Notes under the pieces: model-generated | Databases searched by the model: none | What the model was told of the DNA's origin: nothing | Seen by the model: only the letters and a program-made list of their open reading frames with translations | Position numbers and translations under genes: made by a program | NCBI GenBank assembly: GCA_963758365.1 | Contig: CAVWVB010000001.1 | Coordinates: forward strand, 2,356,001-2,420,000 | Direction: 5' to 3' | Source: Dokdonella_A sp963758365 | GTDB lineage: Bacteria; Pseudomonadota; Gammaproteobacteria; Xanthomonadales; Rhodanobacteraceae | DNA: 64,000 nt | Shown here: positions 46,801 to 53,635 of the stretch, one piece after another | Position numbering within the stretch: the stretch's first letter is position 1 | Layout of the letters: each line of letters starts with the position of its first letter

Positions 46801-47952
46801 GCGGATGCGCGGGACCGTCAAGGAGGTTTCGGCAACATTGGTGGCCAGCACGATGCGTCGCCGCGGTCCCGGTTTGAACACGCGATCCTGTTCGGCTGTC
46901 GACAGGCGCGCATACAGCGCAAGCACTTCGGTCTCGCGATACTTGCGCCGCGACACGGCGAAGTGGGTATCGCGGATCTCGCGTTCTCCGGGCAGGAACA
47001 CGAGCACGTCGCCGCGCGGATCCTCGGCCGTGATGCGGTCGATGACCGCGACGATCCGCTCGGCCGCGGAGATCGGGTCGGCGTCGTTCCGGGGCCTGAC
47101 GGCGCCGCTTGATGCCGGTTCGTCCATGCCGGAATGACCTGGCACCCAGCGCACCTCGACCGGATACGTACGCCCCTCGACCTCGATGACCGGCGCGTCG
47201 CCGAAATGCCGTGCGAAGCGCGCGGTATCGATGGTCGCCGAGGTCACGATCAGTTTCAGGTCGCTTCGTTTCGCGAGCAGCCTCTTGAGGTACCCGAGCA
47301 GAAAATCGATATTGAGGCTGCGCTCGTGGGCTTCGTCGAGAATGATCGTGTCGTAACGGCTGAGCCAGGGGTCTGACCGGGTCTCGGCGAGCAGGATGCC
47401 GTCGGTCATGAACTTGATCAGCGAATCATCCGCGACCCGGTCGGTGAAGCGCACCTGGAATCCGACCAGCGTGCCGACCTCGCTGCCGAGTTCGTCCGCA
47501 ACGCGGCGCGCGACGCTGCGCGCGGCGATACGGCGCGGCTGCGTGCAGCCGATCAGTCCCGCAGTGCCGCGGCCGGCCGCGAGACAGAGCTTGGGCAGCT
47601 GGGTGCTCTTGCCCGAACCGGTCTCCCCGGCGAGCACGACGACCGGGTTGCGGCGTATGTATTCGACGATTTCCTCGCTGCGCGCTGCGATCGGCAACGA
47701 GGCGTCGATGCGGATTTCCGGCACGCTGGCCGCGCGGACGGCCCGCCGCGCCGTGGACACCGCGATCTCATCGCGCAGCGCGTCGAGGTCCGCCGGCAAC
47801 GGATGCCGCGCGGATCCGAGCTGGCGCCAACGCGTCAGCAGGCGCCCGAAATCGCACGCCATTACCGTCGCGAGCGTGTCGCGGGGAATCGGGTGATCGG
47901 GCATCGACGACGATCTGGACATCAGGGGCACGACAGCGCGGCGGTTCATCAT
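43816..47952 (-). CDS. hrpA: DEAH-box ATP-dependent RNA helicase HrpA
   Basis: A 1378-residue helicase close to E. coli HrpA (about 1300). The core has P-loop AGETGSGKSTQLP (~107), motif Ia TQPRRIAARSVA, DEAH box ILDEAHERS, TSATID, LVFLPGEREI and motif VI QRKGRCGRVGPG. Helicase-associated HA2 and OB-fold segments follow. The long C-terminal ~600-residue DUF3418 region is specific to HrpA. HrpA resolves stalled or collided ribosomes and processes some mRNAs. ATG 47952 is the longest start; an in-frame ATG at 47904 is another option, and neither has a strong ribosome site. The gene is divergent from dps with only 93 bases between the starts. Confidence 0.95.
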   Translation of the reverse strand: MMNRRAVVPLMSRSSSMPDHPIPRDTLATVMACDFGRLLTRWRQLGSARHPLPADLDALRDEIAVSTARRAVRAASVPEIRIDASLPIAARSEEIVEYIRRNPVVVLAGETGSGKSTQLPKLCLAAGRGTAGLIGCTQPRRIAARSVARRVADELGSEVGTLVGFQVRFTDRVADDSLIKFMTDGILLAETRSDPWLSRYDTIILDEAHERSLNIDFLLGYLKRLLAKRSDLKLIVTSATIDTARFARHFGDAPVIEVEGRTYPVEVRWVPGHSGMDEPASSGAVRPRNDADPISAAERIVAVIDRITAEDPRGDVLVFLPGEREIRDTHFAVSRRKYRETEVLALYARLSTAEQDRVFKPGPRRRIVLATNVAETSLTVPRIRYVVDTGSARVKRYSPRNQLERLHVEAISQAAAEQRKGRCGRVGPGVCFRLYDEDDFARRAPYTEPEILRSSLAGVILRMLALDLGDPEDFPFVEAPSARAIGDGYRRLNELGAIAGAPVRSPPNAEDRQAALGHRVSRSSVRASASVEREPEPVQSRMVQTPRLTDIGRTLSRLPVDAALGRMLIEGGRRGVLREMLVLTAFLSVQDPRERPADARQQADAAHALFADPRSDFIGVLRLWAAYAGAHEDLTQSQLREWCQARFLSFLRMREWRELHRQLLLQPGIESRQSVAGNRHASASAPPPADTRFPTPAQYEAIHRCLLSGWPTQVARKDERGRYRATRERGLAIFPGSSVAKAPPAWLLAGQILDLARVYGLLCARVEPAWIEQQAAHLVKKSWRDPHWSRKRGAVIAFEQVTLFGLTLVEQRSVQFGRQDPALAHAIFLSEALARCELDARADFVRSNARVLAEAHEVEAKRRRSGLVRSDQELSAFFAGKLPAHVHTTAALDAWYRSAAPTQQAALHWSPGDVLDASARIGAHEFPATLDVAGHALRLTYRFVPGDPADGVTLQVPLALVNAVPAARCEWLVPGLLAEKVAQLIRGLPKALRRNFVPAPDFARAFVEAEAVCDEGLADVLARYLQRVTGVAIAAADFEGVALPVHLAMNFRIVDDHGGDGPRESLAESRDLVAIQAQWTGAARVAFSRRADVELTRERVDSFDFEDIPASVVSSTGLTAFPALVDLGESVALRVFERHDEALAQHRGGVDRLLRRALADPLKQARRRLPLNPAIALKWTPLGSIEELRADVVEAALRERFAAHDLDLRTRTEFGRVRDALAREVFASAVERLALAEAIIVAYAELRPLLDPPLLGFARANYDDLREQLAGLLAPGFLRDVESARLVHFPRYLKAMRLRAERLRHDPVRDQARMLGVQIHWREYLRLRAETDRGNAGLEELRWLIEELRVSTFAQELRTSEPVSAKRLAKLVESLRDV

Positions 47953-47966
47953 AGTTGCGGTCGATC

Positions 47967-47990
47967 GAAATCATTCGCAAGAACGATTTC
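47967..47990 (+). promoter_or_regulatory. candidate operator: near-perfect palindrome upstream of dps
   Basis: GAAATCATT and AACGATTTC form nine-base arms, eight of them paired, around a six-base spacer. The site ends 15 bases before a -10-like TACACT, so it would overlap or abut the -35 of the dps promoter. That placement fits an activator such as OxyR, or a repressor, but the sequence does not match the E. coli OxyR consensus well. Confidence 0.4.
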
Positions 47991-48005
47991 CCGTGGCCTG
48001 AGCCC

Positions 48006-48011
48006 TACACT
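48006..48011 (+). promoter_or_regulatory. candidate -10 box of dps
   Basis: TACACT lies 34 bases before ATG 48046, predicting a leader of about 28 bases that contains the CGGAG ribosome site. The -35 region is poor, as expected for an activator-dependent promoter. Confidence 0.4.
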
Positions 48012-48045
48012 ACCGTCAGGTCTTTCCGCGACCCGGAGTCCACTC

Positions 48046-48513
48046 ATGGCCATCGATATCGGCATCACCAGGAAGGATCGCGAGAGCATCGCGAAGAATC
48101 TCTCGAAACTGCTCGCCGATACCTATTCGCTGTATCTCAAGACGCACGGCTTCCACTGGAATGTCACGGGGCCGATGTTCAACACCCTGCACCTGATGTT
48201 CGAGGCACAGTACAACGAGCTGTGGACCGCGGCGGACGTGATCGCCGAGCGCATGCGCGCGCTCGATGTCTACGCGCCCGGTTCCTATACCCAGTTCGGC
48301 AAGCTGACTTCGATCGCCGAGGAAACCGCGGTGCCCGACTGGAAGGCGATGGTCCGGCAACTCGTCGACGGTCATGAAACGACCGCGCGTACTGCGCGCG
48401 AGGTGTTCAAGGCCGCGGATCTGGCAGACGATCAGCCGACCGCGGATCTGGTCACCCAGCGCATGCAGGAGCACGAGAAGACCGCATGGATGCTGCGTTC
48501 GCTGCTCAAGTAG
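48046..48513 (+). CDS. dps: Dps-family DNA-binding ferritin-like protein
   Basis: A 155-residue four-helix ferritin-like subunit that assembles into dodecamers, oxidises iron with peroxide and protects DNA under stress. The dinuclear ferroxidase residues lie in THGFHWNVTGPMF (His) and the following helix LMFEAQYNELWTAADVIAER (Asp and Glu of the family signature). The N-terminal tail is short and only modestly basic (MAIDIGITRKDRESIAK), so DNA binding may be weak. ATG 48046 follows GGAG by six bases. It is divergent from hrpA, and a palindrome lies just upstream of its promoter region. Convergent with the ThrE-type exporter 16 bases past its stop. Confidence 0.95.
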   Translation: MAIDIGITRKDRESIAKNLSKLLADTYSLYLKTHGFHWNVTGPMFNTLHLMFEAQYNELWTAADVIAERMRALDVYAPGSYTQFGKLTSIAEETAVPDWKAMVRQLVDGHETTARTAREVFKAADLADDQPTADLVTQRMQEHEKTAWMLRSLLK

Positions 48514-48529
48514 CACGGACGCCGCGGCA

Positions 48530-49792
48530 CTAAAGCGCGCGGCGCGGCGGCACCAGCAAATCACCGAACAACAGTCCCGCGACGATCGCGATCAGCAGCG
48601 TGGTCAGGGTGATCGCAGTATCGATGCCGAGCAGCACGTCCCGTTCGAACACGAAGTTGAGCGTGCGGAAGCCGACGCTGCCGGGAACGAGCAGGATGAT
48701 TCCCGGTTCACGCACGAGCGCACCCGGTCGCTGCATCACGCGCGCGAACACATTGCTGCTCGCGCCGATGACCACGCCGCCGACGAACACGCCGAACGCG
48801 GGCGTCAGGTAGACGCCGGCGACCTGCGAGCTGACGTATCCGAGTACGACCGCGCCGACCACGACCGGCACGTAGCGCCGCGGACTGCCGAACAGGACCG
48901 CGAACGCGCATCCGCCCGCGAGTACCGCGAGCCAGGTCGCCCAGGGCGGCACTGGCGACTCCGGACCGCCGACCGGGACCCAGCCGATCAGGTTGCACAG
49001 CTGGGTCGCCGCGATCGTCCCGAATGCGAGTTTTAGCAGCGTCGCAAGCGCGCCCATCATGCGCACCGTCCCGGACATCAGGTGCTGACTCGACAACTCG
49101 CGCACCGCGGTGGTCAGGGTCATCCCCGGCATCAGCACGATCAGGCTCGCGATGATCACCGAGCGCACCGCGATCGGCTCGACGTGCACCGCGATCGCGG
49201 TCGCGATCAGGGTCGCCAGCAACGCGGCCAGCGCTTCCGAGGCCGCGGCGATGTTCGGGCGCACCGTGGATACGAGATAGACCAGGCCGATCACGAGTCC
49301 GATCACGCCCGCCGCGGCGACACCGCTCCATGCCGCGTGCAGGATTGCGGCAACGCTTGCCGCCGAGATTCCGTAACTCGCGATCATCGCTAGCTCGTGT
49401 GCGCGCGAACGCTTCGCGGTGCCGAACTCGCGCAGGCAACGGCGCCCCGCGGCGAGGTCGAGACGGCCGTCGATGACGCGGTCGGCGATCTCGTCGATCT
49501 GGCACAGGCGCTTGAGGTTCACGTCGCCCGCGTACGCGCGCACGACCTCGGTGATCTCGGCTAGGCTGTCCTCGCGCGACAGGTCGGAGAACGACATCAC
49601 GATCGACGTCGGCGTGGACAACACGTTGCAGACCAGGCCGAGGCGCGCGCTGACCAGGTTGATCACCGCCTCCAGGCGCGGCGCTGCGGTGCCGTACTGG
49701 TGCAGGCGACGCGACAGTTCGACAACGAAGCCGATGCGGGTCTCAATCGAGGCGCGTGCGCCGCCGTGCGGGTCGGGATGTTCGGTGTCCAT
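48530..49792 (-). CDS. threonine/serine exporter, ThrE family
   Basis: A 420-residue membrane protein with both halves of the ThrE architecture on one chain. The N-terminal cytoplasmic region has FVVELSRRLHQYGTAAPRLE, the usual start of the family's first domain (here just 20 residues). Then come about ten hydrophobic helices. The first group includes GIAASV-like SYGISAASVAAIL and PGMTLTTAVREL; the second half (from ~280) is the ThrE_2 domain. The family exports threonine and serine with the proton gradient. ATG 49792 was chosen because it sits at the start of family similarity; the frame is open further upstream. It is divergent from the lipid-transport operon, 98 bases away. Confidence 0.9.
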   Translation of the reverse strand: MDTEHPDPHGGARASIETRIGFVVELSRRLHQYGTAAPRLEAVINLVSARLGLVCNVLSTPTSIVMSFSDLSREDSLAEITEVVRAYAGDVNLKRLCQIDEIADRVIDGRLDLAAGRRCLREFGTAKRSRAHELAMIASYGISAASVAAILHAAWSGVAAAGVIGLVIGLVYLVSTVRPNIAAASEALAALLATLIATAIAVHVEPIAVRSVIIASLIVLMPGMTLTTAVRELSSQHLMSGTVRMMGALATLLKLAFGTIAATQLCNLIGWVPVGGPESPVPPWATWLAVLAGGCAFAVLFGSPRRYVPVVVGAVVLGYVSSQVAGVYLTPAFGVFVGGVVIGASSNVFARVMQRPGALVREPGIILLVPGSVGFRTLNFVFERDVLLGIDTAITLTTLLIAIVAGLLFGDLLVPPRRAL

Positions 49793-49890
49793 GATGCAAT
49801 CATGCCGCGCTTTGGCGCACGGAAGCGACCGCTGCGGCGGGACGCGGTCGATGCGTTCCCGATTCATGCCCGGCCTGCTAGCCTTGCCCG

Positions 49891-51000
49891 ATGAAGACCC
49901 CTGCCGGCGCCACCATCGATCTCGACGCAGGCGGCGAGCGGGTGGTCGCGCGCGGCGACTGGATCCTGGCCAGCGCGCCCGCGCTGTCCGCGCGCGTGGT
50001 CGCGCTCCAGCGCGGCCTGTCGGCGCGCGCGCATATCGACGCGGCCGGCATCGAGCGCATCGATACCGCAGGCGCGGAAATTCTGCTCGACCTCGCGGGC
50101 GACCGCCCGATCGAGGGTCTGGACTCGCATCGGCGCGCGCTGCTGGACACCGTGGCCGGCGCCCAGGCGGCTCCGCTTGCGCGCACGCCGGAGCGTTCGA
50201 GCTTCGTCGTGCTGCTCGAACGCACCGGCGCGGCGGTCGAACAGATCGGGCGTGACGCCTGGGAGTTGCTCGGTTTCATCGGCCTCGTTCTCGCCACGCT
50301 GGCCCGCTGCATCGTCGATCCGCGGCGCTGGCGCCTGACCTCGCTCGCGTTCCACCTCGAACAGACCGGCCTCGACGCGGTGCCGATCGTTGTCCTGCTC
50401 AATTTCCTGATCGGCGCGGTGGTCGCGTTCCTCGGCGCAACCGTGCTCAAGGATTTCGGTGCGAGCATCTACACGGTCGAGCTGGTCGGCTATTCGTTCC
50501 TGCGCGAATTCGGCGTGCTGCTCGTCGCGATCCTGATCGCGGGACGCTCGGGCAGCGCTTTCACCGCGCAGATCGGCTCGATGAAGTCGCGCGAGGAAGT
50601 CGACGCGATCCGCACGCTGGGCCTCGATCCGGTCGAGGTCCTGGTGCTGCCGCGGCTGCTCGCGCTGCTGATCGCGCTGCCGCTGCTGACCCTGCTCGCG
50701 ATGCTCGCAGGGATCGTCGGCGGAGCCACGGTGTGCGCGCTCGCGCTCGACATCTCGCCGACCATGTTCGTGACGCGCTTCCACGACCTCGACGCGATCC
50801 GGCATTTCTGGGTCGGCATGAGCAAGGCCCCGGTATTCGCGTTTCTGATCGCATCGATAGGCTGCCTCGAGGGATTCAAGGTCTCCGGCAGCGCCGAATC
50901 GGTCGGCACGCACACGACTTCGAGCGTCGTGCAGTCGATCTTCGTCGCGATCCTCGTCGATGCGATCGCGGCGATCTTCTTCATGGAAATGAACCTGTGA
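49891..51000 (+). CDS. MlaE-family ABC permease with N-terminal STAS domain
   Basis: A 369-residue inner-membrane permease of an intermembrane lipid transporter. Residues ~1-95 form a STAS domain like the separate MlaB protein of E. coli (SARAHIDAAGIERIDTAGAE, with the family's D-T-A-G loop). The MlaE part follows (~125-369, GRSGSAFTAQIGSMKSREEV and DAIRTLGLDPVEVLVLPR) with about five helices. MlaB and MlaE are thus fused. ATG 49891 lacks a Shine-Dalgarno; a -10-like TAGCCT ends six bases upstream (49879-49884), suggesting a leaderless mRNA. First gene of a four-gene operon. Confidence 0.94.
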   Translation: MKTPAGATIDLDAGGERVVARGDWILASAPALSARVVALQRGLSARAHIDAAGIERIDTAGAEILLDLAGDRPIEGLDSHRRALLDTVAGAQAAPLARTPERSSFVVLLERTGAAVEQIGRDAWELLGFIGLVLATLARCIVDPRRWRLTSLAFHLEQTGLDAVPIVVLLNFLIGAVVAFLGATVLKDFGASIYTVELVGYSFLREFGVLLVAILIAGRSGSAFTAQIGSMKSREEVDAIRTLGLDPVEVLVLPRLLALLIALPLLTLLAMLAGIVGGATVCALALDISPTMFVTRFHDLDAIRHFWVGMSKAPVFAFLIASIGCLEGFKVSGSAESVGTHTTSSVVQSIFVAILVDAIAAIFFMEMNL

Positions 51001-51827
51001 GCGCGCGCCCGCGCGAGGCGGTGATCGAGGTGCGCGGCCTGCGCAACCAGTTCGGCACGCAGGTCGTGCACGACGACCTCGATCTCGACGTCTGGCGTGG
51101 CGAGATCGTCGGCGTGGTCGGCGGCTCGGGTTCGGGCAAGTCGGTCCTGATGCGCTCGATCATCGGCCTGAACCGGCCCGCGGCGGGCCGCATCCGCCTG
51201 CTCGGCGAGGACATGGCAACGATCTCCGAGGCGCGTCGCGCCGAGCTCGAACGCCGCTGCGGCGTGCTGTTCCAGAACGGCGCGCTGTTCTCCTCACTGT
51301 CGGTTGCGGACAACGTGATGCTGCCGATGCGCGAGCACCACGACCTGCCGCCCGCGTTGATGCAGCGGCTCACTGCGCTGAAGATCGCGCTGGCCGGCCT
51401 GCCCGCCGAAGCGGCGCTGAAGTTCCCGTCCGAGCTTTCCGGCGGCATGGTCAAGCGCGCCGCGCTCGCGCGCGCGCTGGCCCTCGACCCGGACATCCTG
51501 TTCCTCGACGAGCCAACGGCCGGACTCGATCCGATCGGCGCGGCCGCGTTCGACCGGCTGATCCTGACCCTGCGCGAGGCGCTCGACCTGACCGTGCTGC
51601 TGATCACCCACGATCTCGATACCCTGTACACGATCTGCGACCGCGTCGCCGTGATTTCGCAAAAGCGCGTGCTGGTCGCGGATACGCTGGACAAGGTCGA
51701 GCGCTTCGACGATCCCTGGGTGCACGATTATTTCAAGGGCCCGCGTGGTCGCGCCGCGGAGCTCGCGGCGCAGCAGGCCGAGGCGGGCGCCCGCACCGGC
51801 GCGCCGCCGAGCGCGGTGCGCGACTGA
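50997..51827 (+). CDS. MlaF-like ABC transporter ATPase
   Basis: A 276-residue nucleotide-binding subunit. Walker A is GGSGSGKSVLMRS, the Q-loop is FQNGALFSSLSV, the signature is LSGGMVKRAALARAL, Walker B is ILFLDEPTAGLDP, and the switch His is in LLITHDL. The FQNGALFSSL loop is typical of MlaF-type ATPases. The start is a GTG that overlaps the permease stop (GTGA), so translation is coupled. It energises phospholipid movement between the inner membrane and the periplasmic MCE protein. Confidence 0.95.
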   Translation: MSARPREAVIEVRGLRNQFGTQVVHDDLDLDVWRGEIVGVVGGSGSGKSVLMRSIIGLNRPAAGRIRLLGEDMATISEARRAELERRCGVLFQNGALFSSLSVADNVMLPMREHHDLPPALMQRLTALKIALAGLPAEAALKFPSELSGGMVKRAALARALALDPDILFLDEPTAGLDPIGAAAFDRLILTLREALDLTVLLITHDLDTLYTICDRVAVISQKRVLVADTLDKVERFDDPWVHDYFKGPRGRAAELAAQQAEAGARTGAPPSAVRD

Positions 51828-51913
51828 TGGACCCGGCGACGCGCGCACCAGGTGGCACCGCGCAAGCCGCGGTGCGAGCCCATTCCCGAATGAACGATGC
51901 AGGCCTCTAGACC

Positions 51914-52858
51914 ATGGAAACACGCGCAAACCACGTCCTCATCGGCGCATTCACGATCGGCGGCTTCCTGCTTGCGCTCGCGTTCGTGCTGTGGATGAGC
52001 AAGTCGGGTGCCGACCACCAGTACAACGACTACGACATCGTGTTCACCGAGGCGGTAACCGGCCTCTCGGTCGGCGGACTCGTCCAGTACAACGGCATCA
52101 AGGTCGGCGAAGTGCGCGAGCTGCATCTGGATGCGGCCGATCCGCGCAAGGTCATCGCCCGCGTTCGTCTCGATGCGGCTGCACCGGTGCGTCAGGACAC
52201 GCGCGCCAAGCTCGGCCTGCAGGGAGTTACCGGACTCGCGTTCATCCAGCTCTCGGGCGGCGCCCCGACGAGCCCGCCGCTGTTGCCGACACGCGAGCAC
52301 CCGGTGCCGGTCATCCCGTCCGAGGAATCGGCGCTGTCCAAGCTGCTCGCGTCCGGGTCCGACATCGTCCTCAGCGCCAACGACGTGCTGCTGCGCCTGA
52401 ACGAGATCCTGTCCAGGGACAACGTCGAGCGCATCACCGCCACGCTCGAGCACCTCGACGAACTGACCGGCGCGCTGGCGGACCAGCGTGGCGACATCTC
52501 GGCCGCGATCCGGCAGCTCACCGAGTCGACCGCCACGCTCAAACGCACCCTGGCGTCGGTCGACCAGATGGCGAACACCACGAACACGCTGCTGCGCGAC
52601 AACGTGAGCGCCCTGCTCAAGAGCGCGCAGGCCGCGCTCGATGCGGTCGACCGCGTCGCCCAGTCGACCGGCCTGCTCGTCGACGACAACCGCGCCGCGA
52701 TCAACAACTTCAGCAACCAGGGCCTGCGCCAGATCGGCCCGGCAGTCCACGAACTGCGCGAAACGCTGCGCTCGCTCAAGCAGCTCAGCGACAAGCTTTC
52801 CGCATCCGACAGCCTGCTGCTCGGCCGCGACCAGCCCAAGGAGTTCCATCCCGAATGA
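51914..52858 (+). CDS. MCE-domain (MlaD-like) lipid-transport substrate-binding protein
   Basis: A 314-residue inner-membrane-anchored periplasmic protein. The signal-anchor helix is at ~8-28 (VLIGAFTIGGFLLALAFVLW). The MCE domain spans ~38-120 (IVFTEAVTGLSVGGLVQYNG, IKVGEVREL, GLQGVTGLAFIQLSGG). A long helical C-terminus (~150-300) with many leucine/asparagine heptads could build an extended tube, as in PqiB/YebT-like proteins, longer than in MlaD of E. coli (183 residues). It starts 86 bases after the ATPase and overlaps the lipoprotein gene by four bases. Confidence 0.93.
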   Translation: METRANHVLIGAFTIGGFLLALAFVLWMSKSGADHQYNDYDIVFTEAVTGLSVGGLVQYNGIKVGEVRELHLDAADPRKVIARVRLDAAAPVRQDTRAKLGLQGVTGLAFIQLSGGAPTSPPLLPTREHPVPVIPSEESALSKLLASGSDIVLSANDVLLRLNEILSRDNVERITATLEHLDELTGALADQRGDISAAIRQLTESTATLKRTLASVDQMANTTNTLLRDNVSALLKSAQAALDAVDRVAQSTGLLVDDNRAAINNFSNQGLRQIGPAVHELRETLRSLKQLSDKLSASDSLLLGRDQPKEFHPE

Positions 52859-53490
52859 ACGCATTGCGCATCCTCGTGGCCATGGCGCTGAGCCTTGCGA
52901 TGCTCGGCTGCTCTTCGCTGCTCAAGGTCTCCCGGCAGCCATTCACGATCTACTCGCCGCAATACAGCGCGGTGGCCGACGCGTCCGCACCCCGCGTCGA
53001 CTGGCAATTGATCGTCGATACGCCGCTCGCGAGCGACGCGCTGGACTCCTCGCGTATCGCGGTGATGCCGCATCCGGGCGTCATCGAAGTGCTTCCGGGC
53101 GCGCGCTGGAGCGACACCGCGCCGGCGCTGTTGCGGCGGCTGATCATCGAGGGATTCGAGCATTCGGGCCGCATTGTCGGCGTGGGCAGCGCCGCGAGCG
53201 GCATGCGCGCTGACTTCGCGCTCGCGATCGAGTTGCGCGACTTCCAGCTCGAACTCACCGCAGCCGGCGCGCAGGCACGGATCGGCTTCCAGGCGCGCCT
53301 GCTCGACTACTCGAGCAACCGCGTACTCGCCTCGCGCGCGTTCGATACGCACGTCGCCGCGAGCGGCGCGGATGCGGCCGGCGCGTTCACCGCTTTCCAG
53401 GCCGCCCTCAACGAGATCGTGCCGATGCTGGTCGAGTGGACGCTCGCCGAGGGAACGTCGGCGCAAGCGCCGGCCAGACCCCGCGCCTGA
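52855..53490 (+). CDS. ABC-type transport auxiliary lipoprotein (PqiC-like)
   Basis: A 211-residue lipoprotein. The lipobox is LAMLGCSSL with the lipidated Cys at residue 19. The fold of the ABC_trans_aux/PqiC family is suggested by FTIYSPQY near the mature N-terminus, SSRIAVMPHPGVIEVLPGA, WSDTAPALLRRLIIEGFE and the repeated beta-alpha pattern. Such lipoproteins sit at the outer membrane and complete an MCE lipid pathway. The start overlaps the MlaD stop (ATGA). No mlaC homologue follows; the cassette therefore uses this lipoprotein instead. Confidence 0.9.
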   Translation: MNALRILVAMALSLAMLGCSSLLKVSRQPFTIYSPQYSAVADASAPRVDWQLIVDTPLASDALDSSRIAVMPHPGVIEVLPGARWSDTAPALLRRLIIEGFEHSGRIVGVGSAASGMRADFALAIELRDFQLELTAAGAQARIGFQARLLDYSSNRVLASRAFDTHVAASGADAAGAFTAFQAALNEIVPMLVEWTLAEGTSAQAPARPRA

Positions 53491-53547
53491 TTCCCGCGGG
53501 CGCGCACAACGGCGACAATGACCGCACTGCGGACCGCGACGTTGACG

Positions 53548-53570
53548 GCGGGCCGTATCACCCGGCCCGC
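53548..53570. other. 8-bp GC stem-loop after the lipid-transport operon
   Basis: GCGGGCCG and CGGCCCGC close a seven-base loop 57 bases past the operon's last stop codon. There is no T-run, so it may be a rho-dependent or processing-related hairpin, or chance in GC-rich DNA. Confidence 0.35.
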
Positions 53571-53635
53571 AGCTCCCGCGGTCGCAGGTCCGGCGCCTGG
53601 ATGTCCCGCCCCGCCCCCACCCTGCCGCGTCGCCC

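Noticed and set aside
44149..47112. A 987-codon plus-strand open frame
   Set aside because: Antisense to hrpA; no motif, and rich in R/H/Q/A.
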